This document shows, piece after piece, positions 48,820-56,517 of a stretch of DNA of 64,000 bases. Numbering within the stretch: position 1 is the first letter of the stretch; every line of letters starts with the position of its first letter. A model generated the notes under the pieces. It ran no database searches. It had not been told where the DNA came from and saw only the letters and a program-made list of their open reading frames with translations. Position numbers and translations under genes: made by a program. This DNA comes from CAWDDG01 sp963801065 (GTDB lineage Bacteria; Actinomycetota; Actinomycetes; Jiangellales; Jiangellaceae), in contig CAWDDG010000007.1 of NCBI GenBank assembly GCA_963801065.1, positions 248,001 through 312,000 of the forward strand, in the 5' to 3' direction.

Positions 48820-49847
48820 TCGCTTGAACGGCTCCAGATGTTGATGCCCGAGTCCACGGCGTGGCCGTCGATCGCGGCCAGCTCGTCATCGGTGAAGGCA
48901 AGGCGGCTGGCAGCGGTGACGTTGGCCTCGAGCTGCGCGACACTGCTCGCTCCGATGACGGCCGAGGTGACCCGCTGGTCGCGCAGCACCCAGGCGAGGG
49001 CCATCTGGGCCAGGCTCTGGTGACGTTGCGCGGCGATCTCGTTCAGGGCACGGATGTGACGCAAGGTCTCGTCGGTGAGCAGATCGGGCGACAGTGACGT
49101 GCCTCGGGCGGCGCGGGAGTCGGCCGGGATCCCGCCGAGATACCGGTCGGTCAGCATGCCCTGGGCCAGCGGCGAGAAGGCGATACAGCCGACGCCTTCG
49201 TCCTCGAGCGTGTCCAGCAGGCTCGGCTCGCCGTCCTCCACCCACCGGTTCAGCAGTGAGTAGGACGGCTGGTGGATCAACAGCGGAGTGCCAAGGTCGC
49301 GAAGGATCGCGGCCGCTTCGGCCGTGCGCTCGGCGGAGTATGACGAGATTCCGGCATAGAGCGCCTTGCCCGAACGCACGGCCGTGTCGAGCGCGCCCAT
49401 GGTCTCCTCGAGCGGCGTGTCCGGGTCGAAGCGGTGGCTGTAGAAGATGTCGACGTAGCCGATTCCCATCCGGGCCAGCGATTGGTCGAGGCTGGCCAGC
49501 AGGTACTTGCGCGAACCCCATTCGCCGTACGGTCCCGGCCACATGTCGTAGCCGGCCTTGGTCGAGATGATCAGCTCGTCGCGGTATCGAGCGAAGTCCT
49601 CGGCGAAGATCCGGCCGAAGTTGATCTCTGCTGAACCGTACGGCGGCCCGTAGTTGTTCGCGAGATCGATGTGTGTGACGCCCAGGTCGAAGGCGCGCCG
49701 CAGGATGGCCTGCTGCGTGGCGAGCGGCGTCTCGTCGCCGAAGTTTTGCCAGAGGCCGAGCGAGATCGCCGGCAGCTTCAGGCCACTGCGCCCGACCTGC
49801 CGGTAGGGCAGGGTTTCGTAGCGGTTGTCGGCGGCGATGTACGTCAT
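48813..49847 (-). CDS. Aldo/keto reductase (YghZ/L-glyceraldehyde-3-phosphate reductase type)
   Basis: 344 residues from ATG 49847. F-D-L-G-V-T-H-I-D-L-A-N-N-Y-G-P-P-Y-G carries the catalytic Asp/Tyr, I-S-T-K-A-G-Y-D-M-W-P-G-P-Y-G the Lys, and Y-S-H-R the His. The W-P-G-P-Y-G-E-W-G insert is characteristic of the YghZ/Kv-beta-like subgroup (AKR14), which reduces small aldehydes with NADPH. Confidence 0.9.
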   Translation of the reverse strand: MTYIAADNRYETLPYRQVGRSGLKLPAISLGLWQNFGDETPLATQQAILRRAFDLGVTHIDLANNYGPPYGSAEINFGRIFAEDFARYRDELIISTKAGYDMWPGPYGEWGSRKYLLASLDQSLARMGIGYVDIFYSHRFDPDTPLEETMGALDTAVRSGKALYAGISSYSAERTAEAAAILRDLGTPLLIHQPSYSLLNRWVEDGEPSLLDTLEDEGVGCIAFSPLAQGMLTDRYLGGIPADSRAARGTSLSPDLLTDETLRHIRALNEIAAQRHQSLAQMALAWVLRDQRVTSAVIGASSVAQLEANVTAASRLAFTDDELAAIDGHAVDSGINIWSRSSEG

Positions 49848-49890
49848 GCCCCGCAGTCTCTCGGATCGCTGAACGACATGCGCAAGTCGG

Positions 49891-50835
49891 TCATGCACGT
49901 TGCTCTTGCAGGACGGGCGCGCCGGCCAGGTACGCCAGCGGCCGGACGGCGGCGGCGCCGCAGGATTCGGGACGTGGCGGGTCGAGTGGCCGGGCTGTGA
50001 TGTCGACACGCCACCGCCTGCCGTCGCGATGCGTCACGACGACTCGCCACGACGTCTCGCCTGCCTCGCCCGGTTCGATGGTCTGGATCGTCGTGACATC
50101 GAGGTCGTCCAAGCTGTCGATGTCTACGGCCCGGCGGACAGCGGCCTCGGCGGCCTGGGCCGGCCGAGGGAACGTGCTCCGGCCCCGGTAGCCGACGGTG
50201 AGCTGCCGGCCGAGCCGTGCCTGTTCGACGAGGAGTGTCGCGGCGTCCGCGTCCAGGCGCCCGTACGCGACACCGTGTGGGAGCAGGACGGCCGTCGGAG
50301 CGAAGCGGTGCCCGCCCGTGTGAGTGGTCTCCCAGACCCGACCGGGGAACCGTTCCCGCAGCGCGCCGGCCAGCGGGCGGCCGAAGTTGGCGCAGCACAC
50401 ATCTCGGCGGCCGTTGGTGCAGACCAGGAGAAGGGGCTCGGTCTCGGGCCGCATGACTGGCAACGACGCACGGACGAGCTCGCGGTCGCCGCTTTCGATC
50501 CCGCGCCAGGCGAGCGCACCGAGCTCGGCTACGTCCTCGACCCAGCCGCCGAGCAGCCAGCTCTCGGCGGGTCGGGTCGAGGCGATCCAGATACGGCGCG
50601 GGGCCGGCCCTGCGTCGGGGTGCCGGCCGGGCCGTCGGGCCAGCGCCACCCGCGCACCATGCGCTCCGGCGGCGGTTTCGAGCGCCGCTCCGAGCACCGG
50701 GTCGAGATGCGACTGGGTCAGGGCCTTTCGCCCCCAGGGGCCGGGCTGCTCCACGACGATCCATGACGTCGCAACGGGTGCCGTGCCCGCGAGTGGCTCG
50801 TCGAGGAGACGGCTGGTCTCCGAACACGCGGTCAC
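49891..50835 (-). CDS. Sucrase/ferredoxin-like (Apd1-type thioredoxin-fold) protein
   Basis: 314 residues from GTG 50835, overlapping the MFS stop by 4 bases. C-T-N-G-R-R-D-V-C-C and H-T-G-G-H-R-F-A provide the Cys and His ligands of the Fe-S cluster of this family, and W-E-T-T is the conserved lead-in. In yeast Apd1 the same C/H arrangement binds a 2Fe-2S cluster. The redox partner is unknown. Translational coupling to the exporter and lprG suggests a shared operon. Confidence 0.85.
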   Translation of the reverse strand: MTACSETSRLLDEPLAGTAPVATSWIVVEQPGPWGRKALTQSHLDPVLGAALETAAGAHGARVALARRPGRHPDAGPAPRRIWIASTRPAESWLLGGWVEDVAELGALAWRGIESGDRELVRASLPVMRPETEPLLLVCTNGRRDVCCANFGRPLAGALRERFPGRVWETTHTGGHRFAPTAVLLPHGVAYGRLDADAATLLVEQARLGRQLTVGYRGRSTFPRPAQAAEAAVRRAVDIDSLDDLDVTTIQTIEPGEAGETSWRVVVTHRDGRRWRVDITARPLDPPRPESCGAAAVRPLAYLAGAPVLQEQRA

Positions 50836-52604
50836 GTCACGACCTGCCGATGGCGCAGCAGCACTGCTGCGCAGACCGCCGCGACGGCGGCGCAGACGGC
50901 GGCGCCTGTGAACGTCACCTGCAGCTGGGCGACGACGGCGTCCCGGACGGCTGATTCGTACGGTTCGCAGTCCGTCGGCGCCTGCGGACACGTCACGGCG
51001 GGTGACTCGATCCCGGCTTGAACCGAGTAGAGGCGTCGCAGCCCGATGGCGGTGAGAGCGGAGAGCCCGGCGAGCATCCCCACCATCCGGGCCACGACCA
51101 CGAGCGCGCTCGCGATGCCGTGCGTGTCTCGTGGCGTGGCGGTAAGGATGGCGGCGTTGACGGGCGCGACGGCGAGGCCGAAGCCGAAGCCGGCTCCCGC
51201 CAGCACCACGTCATCGCCCAGGCCCGACAGGGATCCGATGCCCCAGCGAGAGATCGCAGCGAGGCCGGCCGTCGCGACCACCATTCCTGCCGTCGTGACG
51301 ATTGCCGGGGACAGCGAGCGGATCAGCCAGCCACCGATCAGCGCGCCGATCGGCAACGCGGCGAGGAAGCGCACCAGGACCAGGGCGGCGTCGAGCTGGG
51401 TGACGTCCTCGACGACGGTGCGGACCAGCACCGGAACGTCGACGAGCACCGCTATCAGGGCGGCGCCGGTGAACAGGCTGACGACGAGTGCACCCCAGGC
51501 CGGCCGTGCCCTGACGGCAACCGCGGGAACGAGTGGGTGGGAGGCTCGGCGCTGCCGCATGGCGAATGCGACCAGCGCGGCGGCCGCACCTGCCAGCAGC
51601 CATGGGCCGGCCGGCGCCACGAGTTCGACCGCTGGGTCGGCGCCCGCGAAGGTCAGGACGACACCGCCGAGGGCGCCGCCGAGCAGGACCGCACCGGGGA
51701 CGTCAGCCGCCCTGAGCACTGCCGGCGCCCGGCGGAGGTCGAGCATCGGGTTCCGGGCCGTGAGCTCGCGGCCGACGAAGGCGGCGGCCGCTCCGACCGA
51801 GGCAAGCGCAAGCGGCGCCGACCAGGCGCGGCCGGCGACCGCCGGAACCAGGAGGCCACCCCAGCGGACGCTCTCCTCGAACGCTGCGGGCCGGACCAGC
51901 GCGAGCGCGCCGGCGACGATCGCGACGACGAGGAGGACGCCACCGAGGAGGTCACGATGCCGCGCGGCCTGCCACGTGGTTTCGGACCCGCCCGAAGCCG
52001 ACCGCGGCCCGTCGGCCCGCCACCGCGTCACCCACAGGCCCGTCGCCAGCAGCAGACCGGCGACCAGGTTCACCCAGAAGATGGCTCGCCAGTCGGCCAC
52101 GGCGAGCACCAGGGCGCCGTAGAGCGGCCCGAGGACGGCGCCCAGCTCCTGGACGGCGCCGACCACGCCGAGTGGGACACCGCGCCGGTCGGGTGGCCAC
52201 AGGTCGGCGACCAGGGCCAGCGTCACCGGGACCAGGGCACCTCCGCCGGCACCCTGCAGGAAGCGCCCGGTCACCGCCGACGGCAGACCTGTCGCCGACG
52301 CGGTGACGAGCGAGCCGGCGGCGAAGACCAGCAGCGAACCGAACAGAACAGGCACCCGGCCGACGACGTCCGACGCACGTCCGGCCAGCGGCAGCACCAC
52401 GACGTAGCCCAGCAGGAAGATCGACACGAGCGGCGCCGCGCGTTGGAGCTCGTCGATGTCGAGACCGACGCCGACCATCAGGTCGGGCAGCGCGAGGACG
52501 ACGACGTACGTGTCCGCCGCCGCGAGCAGGACGCCGACGGCGCCGAAGGTGAGGGCGGCACGCTCGGTGCGCTGGCGGGACGGCGCGTCAGCCGGACGGC
52601 GCAC
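50832..52604 (-). CDS. MFS drug/lipid exporter, 14-helix DHA2 type (P55-like)
   Basis: 590 residues. The first helix motif A-A-D-T-Y-V-V-V-L-A-L-P-D replaces the usual L-D-x-T-I-V-N-V-A-L-P, and G-R-A-S-D-V-V-G-R is the loop-2 MFS motif. About 14 hydrophobic segments are present. The external loop near the C-terminus contains two cysteines (T-C-P-Q and D-C-E-P). It lies directly after an LprG-type lipoprotein gene (17-base overlap), as in mycobacterial lprG-Rv1410c (P55), which together export triacylglyceride lipids. That function is inferred from synteny. Confidence 0.88.
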   Translation of the reverse strand: MRRPADAPSRQRTERAALTFGAVGVLLAAADTYVVVLALPDLMVGVGLDIDELQRAAPLVSIFLLGYVVVLPLAGRASDVVGRVPVLFGSLLVFAAGSLVTASATGLPSAVTGRFLQGAGGGALVPVTLALVADLWPPDRRGVPLGVVGAVQELGAVLGPLYGALVLAVADWRAIFWVNLVAGLLLATGLWVTRWRADGPRSASGGSETTWQAARHRDLLGGVLLVVAIVAGALALVRPAAFEESVRWGGLLVPAVAGRAWSAPLALASVGAAAAFVGRELTARNPMLDLRRAPAVLRAADVPGAVLLGGALGGVVLTFAGADPAVELVAPAGPWLLAGAAAALVAFAMRQRRASHPLVPAVAVRARPAWGALVVSLFTGAALIAVLVDVPVLVRTVVEDVTQLDAALVLVRFLAALPIGALIGGWLIRSLSPAIVTTAGMVVATAGLAAISRWGIGSLSGLGDDVVLAGAGFGFGLAVAPVNAAILTATPRDTHGIASALVVVARMVGMLAGLSALTAIGLRRLYSVQAGIESPAVTCPQAPTDCEPYESAVRDAVVAQLQVTFTGAAVCAAVAAVCAAVLLRHRQVVT

Positions 52605-53310
52605 TGATCTCGACAGGTTCGTCGTAGTCGGTGAGCTCGACCGTGTATGTCTGTTGGCCGCCGGCTGGATAGAACGGACCGGTGAGGACCGCCCGGCGTA
52701 GCTGACCCGACTCGGCGTCCAACGACCACTGGGCCTGCACGTCGGCGTCCGGGTCGGCGATCGTGAGCACCGACCCGACCAGGCTGCCCGGAAGGACCGC
52801 GCGGATCTCGTCGAGGACCTCGCCGTCGATCCGGACCTCGTCGCCGGCGGTGACCTGGCTGCCCGACTTCAGCAGCAGGCTGACGCCGTGCTCGGGGTCG
52901 ATCAGCGCGCCCGGGTCGCCGAAGCCGAGGACGTCCGCGTCGACCGGTGCGAACTCGGTGGTGAACGGCAGCTGGGCCCAGAGCTGGCCGTCGAGGGAGA
53001 TGACATTCACGGTCGTGGCGAGTCCGCCGGTCGTTATGCGGACCTCCCCGTCGAACGACGCGGGCGGTGCGGCGACACCCTCGGCGCTGACCACGACCGT
53101 TCCGGAGTCGGGCAAGCCGTCTCCCTCCACGGTGAAGCGCACGCCGGACGTGTCGTCCAAGATTGCGCCCGCTGCGTCGAGCCGGGCCTGCGGATCCGCC
53201 GGCGGTTCAGCGTCGGTCTCGTCGCCGCCGCCCGAGCACCCGGCGATGGTGAGGACGACGGCGACCATGGCGGCGCATGGCCCTCCGGCGCGCCCGGTAC
53301 GCGTGTGCAT
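52588..53310 (-). CDS. lprG: LppX/LprG-family lipoprotein
   Basis: 240 residues from ATG 53310. The signal peptide ends in the lipobox I-A-G-C, and an acidic linker follows. The mature domain has the LolA/LprG-like half-barrel pattern (V-R-F-T-V-E-G-D, V-D-G-Q-L-W-A-Q-L-P-F form with S-L-D-G here). Homologues bind acylated lipids in a hydrophobic cavity and deliver them across the envelope. The overlap with the P55-like exporter gene supports this role. Confidence 0.88.
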   Translation of the reverse strand: MHTRTGRAGGPCAAMVAVVLTIAGCSGGGDETDAEPPADPQARLDAAGAILDDTSGVRFTVEGDGLPDSGTVVVSAEGVAAPPASFDGEVRITTGGLATTVNVISLDGQLWAQLPFTTEFAPVDADVLGFGDPGALIDPEHGVSLLLKSGSQVTAGDEVRIDGEVLDEIRAVLPGSLVGSVLTIADPDADVQAQWSLDAESGQLRRAVLTGPFYPAGGQQTYTVELTDYDEPVEISAPSG

Positions 53311-53356
53311 GGCGGCAGCCTGCCAGGTCGGCGCCCGATCAGATGGCTGGGCCACG

Positions 53357-53905
53357 TCAACCGCTCGAAGCGCCGGCCAGCTCGGCGAGCTTGGTGACCG
53401 TCCTCCAATTGCGGACGGTCACATCGACGCCGAGCCGCTTCTCGGAGAACACTCCGACGATCTCGCTGGCGATCTGTCCGTTGGGGCACCACATGTAGAT
53501 CTCTCGCGCGGCCACCTCGAACATTTCGGGCTCGTAGCCCGTCGGATCGATGTCCCGCAGACGAGTCGGGTCGGGCTTGGCGGAAAGGAAGGCCACGAGC
53601 ATCTTCGTCGGATCGGTCGCCGAGGTGACGAGCGTGTTGCCGTCGACCACTGCCGCCATCTCGTCCCCGGTCCGGACGATGACAGTCACCGCGAGGTCGA
53701 GTTCGCCTGCGATCCGGCCCTCGATGGCACTCGCGACCTTGTCGCTGGACCGGGTGGTGCTGTCGAAGATGGCATTGCCGCTCTGCAGGTGGGTCCTGAC
53801 GCCGGTGTATCCGAGGTCGGCGAGCAGCGCGCGCAGGCGAGCCATCGCGATCCGCTTGTGCCCACCGACGTTGATGCCACGCAGCAGGGCCACGTACGTC
53901 GTCAC
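53357..53905 (-). CDS. DUF1697 protein
   Basis: 182 residues. The N-terminus Y-V-A-L-L-R-G-I-N-V-G-G-H-K and the block L-Q-S-G-N-A-I-F are diagnostic of DUF1697. The fold is alpha/beta and the function unknown. Its GTG start overlaps the parC stop by 4 bases, so it is translated with parC. Confidence 0.9.
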   Translation of the reverse strand: MTTYVALLRGINVGGHKRIAMARLRALLADLGYTGVRTHLQSGNAIFDSTTRSSDKVASAIEGRIAGELDLAVTVIVRTGDEMAAVVDGNTLVTSATDPTKMLVAFLSAKPDPTRLRDIDPTGYEPEMFEVAAREIYMWCPNGQIASEIVGVFSEKRLGVDVTVRNWRTVTKLAELAGASSG

Positions 53906-56382
53906 CCGGCGCCTCCTGCGTCATGCTGCCCGACGTCAGCTGGTCCGGCGATCGCAGCGATCGCCTGTGCGGCCGGCGTGCCCGACCCGTCCCGGCGGCC
54001 GTTGGCATCGGGCAAGGCGATCGGGACACCGCTGGCCGCGGCGGCCTTGGCCGGCCCAGATCCGGCCCATGCCAGGAGCAGCGTGTCCTCGTTGCGCAGG
54101 AACCGGTGGCAGCGCACGCCGCCGGTGGCGCGACCCTTGGCAGGGAACTCGGTGAACGGCGCGACCTTCACGGTGCCGCGCTGCGTACCCGGAAGCGCGG
54201 CGGACGAACCCGCCACCGTGACGACGACAGAGTCCCGGTCTGCCGCGACCGCACCGAAGAAGACGACCTGCGCGCCGGCGCCGAGCCGGATGCCCGCGAC
54301 GCCGCCCCCACCTCTGCCCTGGGGCCGCACGGAAGTGGCGTCGAACCGCAGCAGCTGGGCGTCGGAGGTGACGAAGACCAGGTCCTCCGACCCGGTGCGG
54401 AGCTCGACCGCTCCGGCGACCCGGTCGCCGTCATCGAGCCGGACCACCTCCCACGCGTCCTTGTTGGCCGGGTGGTCCGGCACGACCCGCTTGACGACCC
54501 CGCGCTGGGTGCCCAGGACCAGCCCTGGTGACTCCGGGCCGAGGGTGGTCAAGCAGAGGACACGTTCGTCGACGGGCAGCTCGACGAACTCCTTCAGCGG
54601 CGCGCCGCCCGTCAGCGTCGGCGCCTGGGCGGTCGGAGGCAGCGCGGGAAGATCGAGGACCGGGAGCCGGAGCAGCCGGCCGGCGCTCGTGACAGCGCCC
54701 ACGTGGCCACGCGCCGTCGCGGTGACGGACGAGATGACGACATCGTGCTTGGCTCGCTTACCGCCGTCGTGGAGCGGGTCGTCGGTCGTCGTACGGGCCA
54801 GCAGACCGGTCGACGAGAGCAGGACCAGGCAGGGGTCATCGGCGACTTCCATCATCGATGCGGGGATGGCGACCGCCGCGCCCGCCGACTCGAGCAGGAC
54901 CGTGCGGCGGGGAGATGCATGTGCCGCCGCTATCGCGGCGAGCTCGTCCGAGACGACCTGCCGCAACAGCGTGTCGTCGTCGAGGATCGCCGTGAGTTCG
55001 GCGATCTCGCGGCGCAGCGTCCCACCTTCGCTCTCGAGCTCCAGCCGGTCGTACTTGGTCAGCCGCCGCAGGGGGGTGTCGAGGATGTACCGGGCCTGTG
55101 CGTCGGACAGGTCGAAGACGCCCACCAGGCGCTCGCGTGCGACCGTCGAGTCCTCACTGGACCGGATCAGCTGGATGACCTCGTCGATGTCGAGCAGCGC
55201 GATCAGCAGACCGTCGACGAGGTGCAGCCGCTCTTGCCGCCTGCGTCGGCGGTGCTCGGACCGGCGCCGGACGACCTCGAGGCGATGCGCGACGAATACC
55301 TCGAGCAGCTCCTTCAGGCCGAGCGTCCGCGGCTGACCGTCGACCAGCGCGACGTTGTTGATCGAGAAGGAGTCCTCGAGCGGCGTGAGCTTGTAGAGCT
55401 GCTCGAGGACCGCCTCGGGGACGAACCCGCTCTTGAGCTCGACCACGAGACGGAGCCCGGTGTTGCGGTCGGTGTAGTCCTCGACGTCGTTGACGCCCTG
55501 CAGCTTCCGGCTACGCACGAGGTCGGCGATCCGCTCGCGGACCCGTTCGGGACCCACTGCGTACGGCAGCTCGGTGACGACGATGCCCTTGCGGCGCGGC
55601 GTGATGTTCTCGACCCGTGCGCCGGCCCGGATGCGGAACGAGCCGCGCCCGGTCTCGTACGCCTCCCGGATGCCGTCCAGGCCGATGATCCGGCCGCCGG
55701 TGGGCAGGTCGGGTCCGGGCACGAAGCGCATGAGGTCGTCCAGGGACGCCTCGGGGTTGGCCAGCAGGTGCCGCGCCGCCTCGATCACCTCGCCGGGGTT
55801 GTGTGGCGGCATGTTGGTCGCCATGCCGACGGCGATGCCGGTAGCACCGTTGACCAGGAGGTTCGGGAAGGCCGACGGCAGTACCTCCGGCTGCTCGAGC
55901 GTGCCGTCGTAGTTGGGGACCATCTCGACGACGTCTTCGTCGAGCGACCCCGTGAGCAGTGTCGCCGGCTCGGCCATCCGGCATTCCGTGTAGCGCGCCG
56001 CAGCCGGCCCGTCGTCCGGGGATCCGAAGTTGCCGTGCCCGTCGACCAGCGGAACCCGCATCACCCACGGCTGGGTCATCCGGACGAGCGTGTCGTAGAT
56101 GGCGACGTCGCCGTGGGGATGGAGCTTGCCCATGACGTCGCCGACCACCCGTGCACACTTGACGTGGGCGCGGTCGTGGCGAAGCCCCATCTCGTTCATC
56201 TGGTAGAGGATCCGGCGCTGGACGGGCTTCAGGCCGTCGCGGGCGTCGGGGATCGCCCGGGAGTAGATGACGGAGTAGGCGTACTCGAGGAAGCTGCCGC
56301 GCATCTCCTCGGTGACGTCGACGTCGAGGATGGTCTCCTCGAAGTCCTCGGGTGGCTTGGTGGTCGTGGTCCGGCGTGCCAT
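53902..56382 (-). CDS. parC: DNA topoisomerase IV subunit A (gyrase A-like)
   Basis: 826 residues. Y-S-V-I-Y-S-R-A-I-P-D-A-R-D-G-L-K-P-V-Q-R-R-I-L and H-P-H-G-D-V-A-I-Y-D-T-L-V-R-M lead to the active site in A-R-Y-T-E-C-R-M. The quinolone-determining loop has Val and Ala after H-G-D (H-G-D-V-A). C-terminal beta-pinwheel blades follow, with a partly conserved GyrA-box-like Q-G-R-G-G-G-G. It partners with ParE. ATG 56382 is preferred over 56391, as GACAAT (minus) lies 7 bases before it. Confidence 0.92.
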   Translation of the reverse strand: MARRTTTTKPPEDFEETILDVDVTEEMRGSFLEYAYSVIYSRAIPDARDGLKPVQRRILYQMNEMGLRHDRAHVKCARVVGDVMGKLHPHGDVAIYDTLVRMTQPWVMRVPLVDGHGNFGSPDDGPAAARYTECRMAEPATLLTGSLDEDVVEMVPNYDGTLEQPEVLPSAFPNLLVNGATGIAVGMATNMPPHNPGEVIEAARHLLANPEASLDDLMRFVPGPDLPTGGRIIGLDGIREAYETGRGSFRIRAGARVENITPRRKGIVVTELPYAVGPERVRERIADLVRSRKLQGVNDVEDYTDRNTGLRLVVELKSGFVPEAVLEQLYKLTPLEDSFSINNVALVDGQPRTLGLKELLEVFVAHRLEVVRRRSEHRRRRRQERLHLVDGLLIALLDIDEVIQLIRSSEDSTVARERLVGVFDLSDAQARYILDTPLRRLTKYDRLELESEGGTLRREIAELTAILDDDTLLRQVVSDELAAIAAAHASPRRTVLLESAGAAVAIPASMMEVADDPCLVLLSSTGLLARTTTDDPLHDGGKRAKHDVVISSVTATARGHVGAVTSAGRLLRLPVLDLPALPPTAQAPTLTGGAPLKEFVELPVDERVLCLTTLGPESPGLVLGTQRGVVKRVVPDHPANKDAWEVVRLDDGDRVAGAVELRTGSEDLVFVTSDAQLLRFDATSVRPQGRGGGGVAGIRLGAGAQVVFFGAVAADRDSVVVTVAGSSAALPGTQRGTVKVAPFTEFPAKGRATGGVRCHRFLRNEDTLLLAWAGSGPAKAAAASGVPIALPDANGRRDGSGTPAAQAIAAIAGPADVGQHDAGGAG

Positions 56383-56504
56383 GCGGGCCATTGTCGCGGT
56401 CGGCGTCTCGGCCCGCGATGAGCGACCCGCGCAGCCGACCGGATCACGTGACGACGCGCGCCATTTCCCGGACTCCGCGACCTGGTGAAGAAGCCGCCGC
56501 GCGC

Positions 56505-56510
56505 TACCGT
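56505..56510 (+). promoter_or_regulatory. -10 hexamer (TACCGT) before the acetyltransferase gene
   Basis: TACCGT ends 7 bases before GTG 56518, consistent with a leaderless transcript. The divergent parC start lies 135 bases away. Confidence 0.5.
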
Positions 56511-56517
56511 CGGCGTC

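Noticed and set aside
52763..55336. 857-residue open frame on the plus strand
   Set aside because: It runs antisense across lprG, DUF1697 and parC, whose motifs are clear on the minus strand. The translation is low-complexity Ser/Arg/Pro, as expected of a GC-rich shadow frame.
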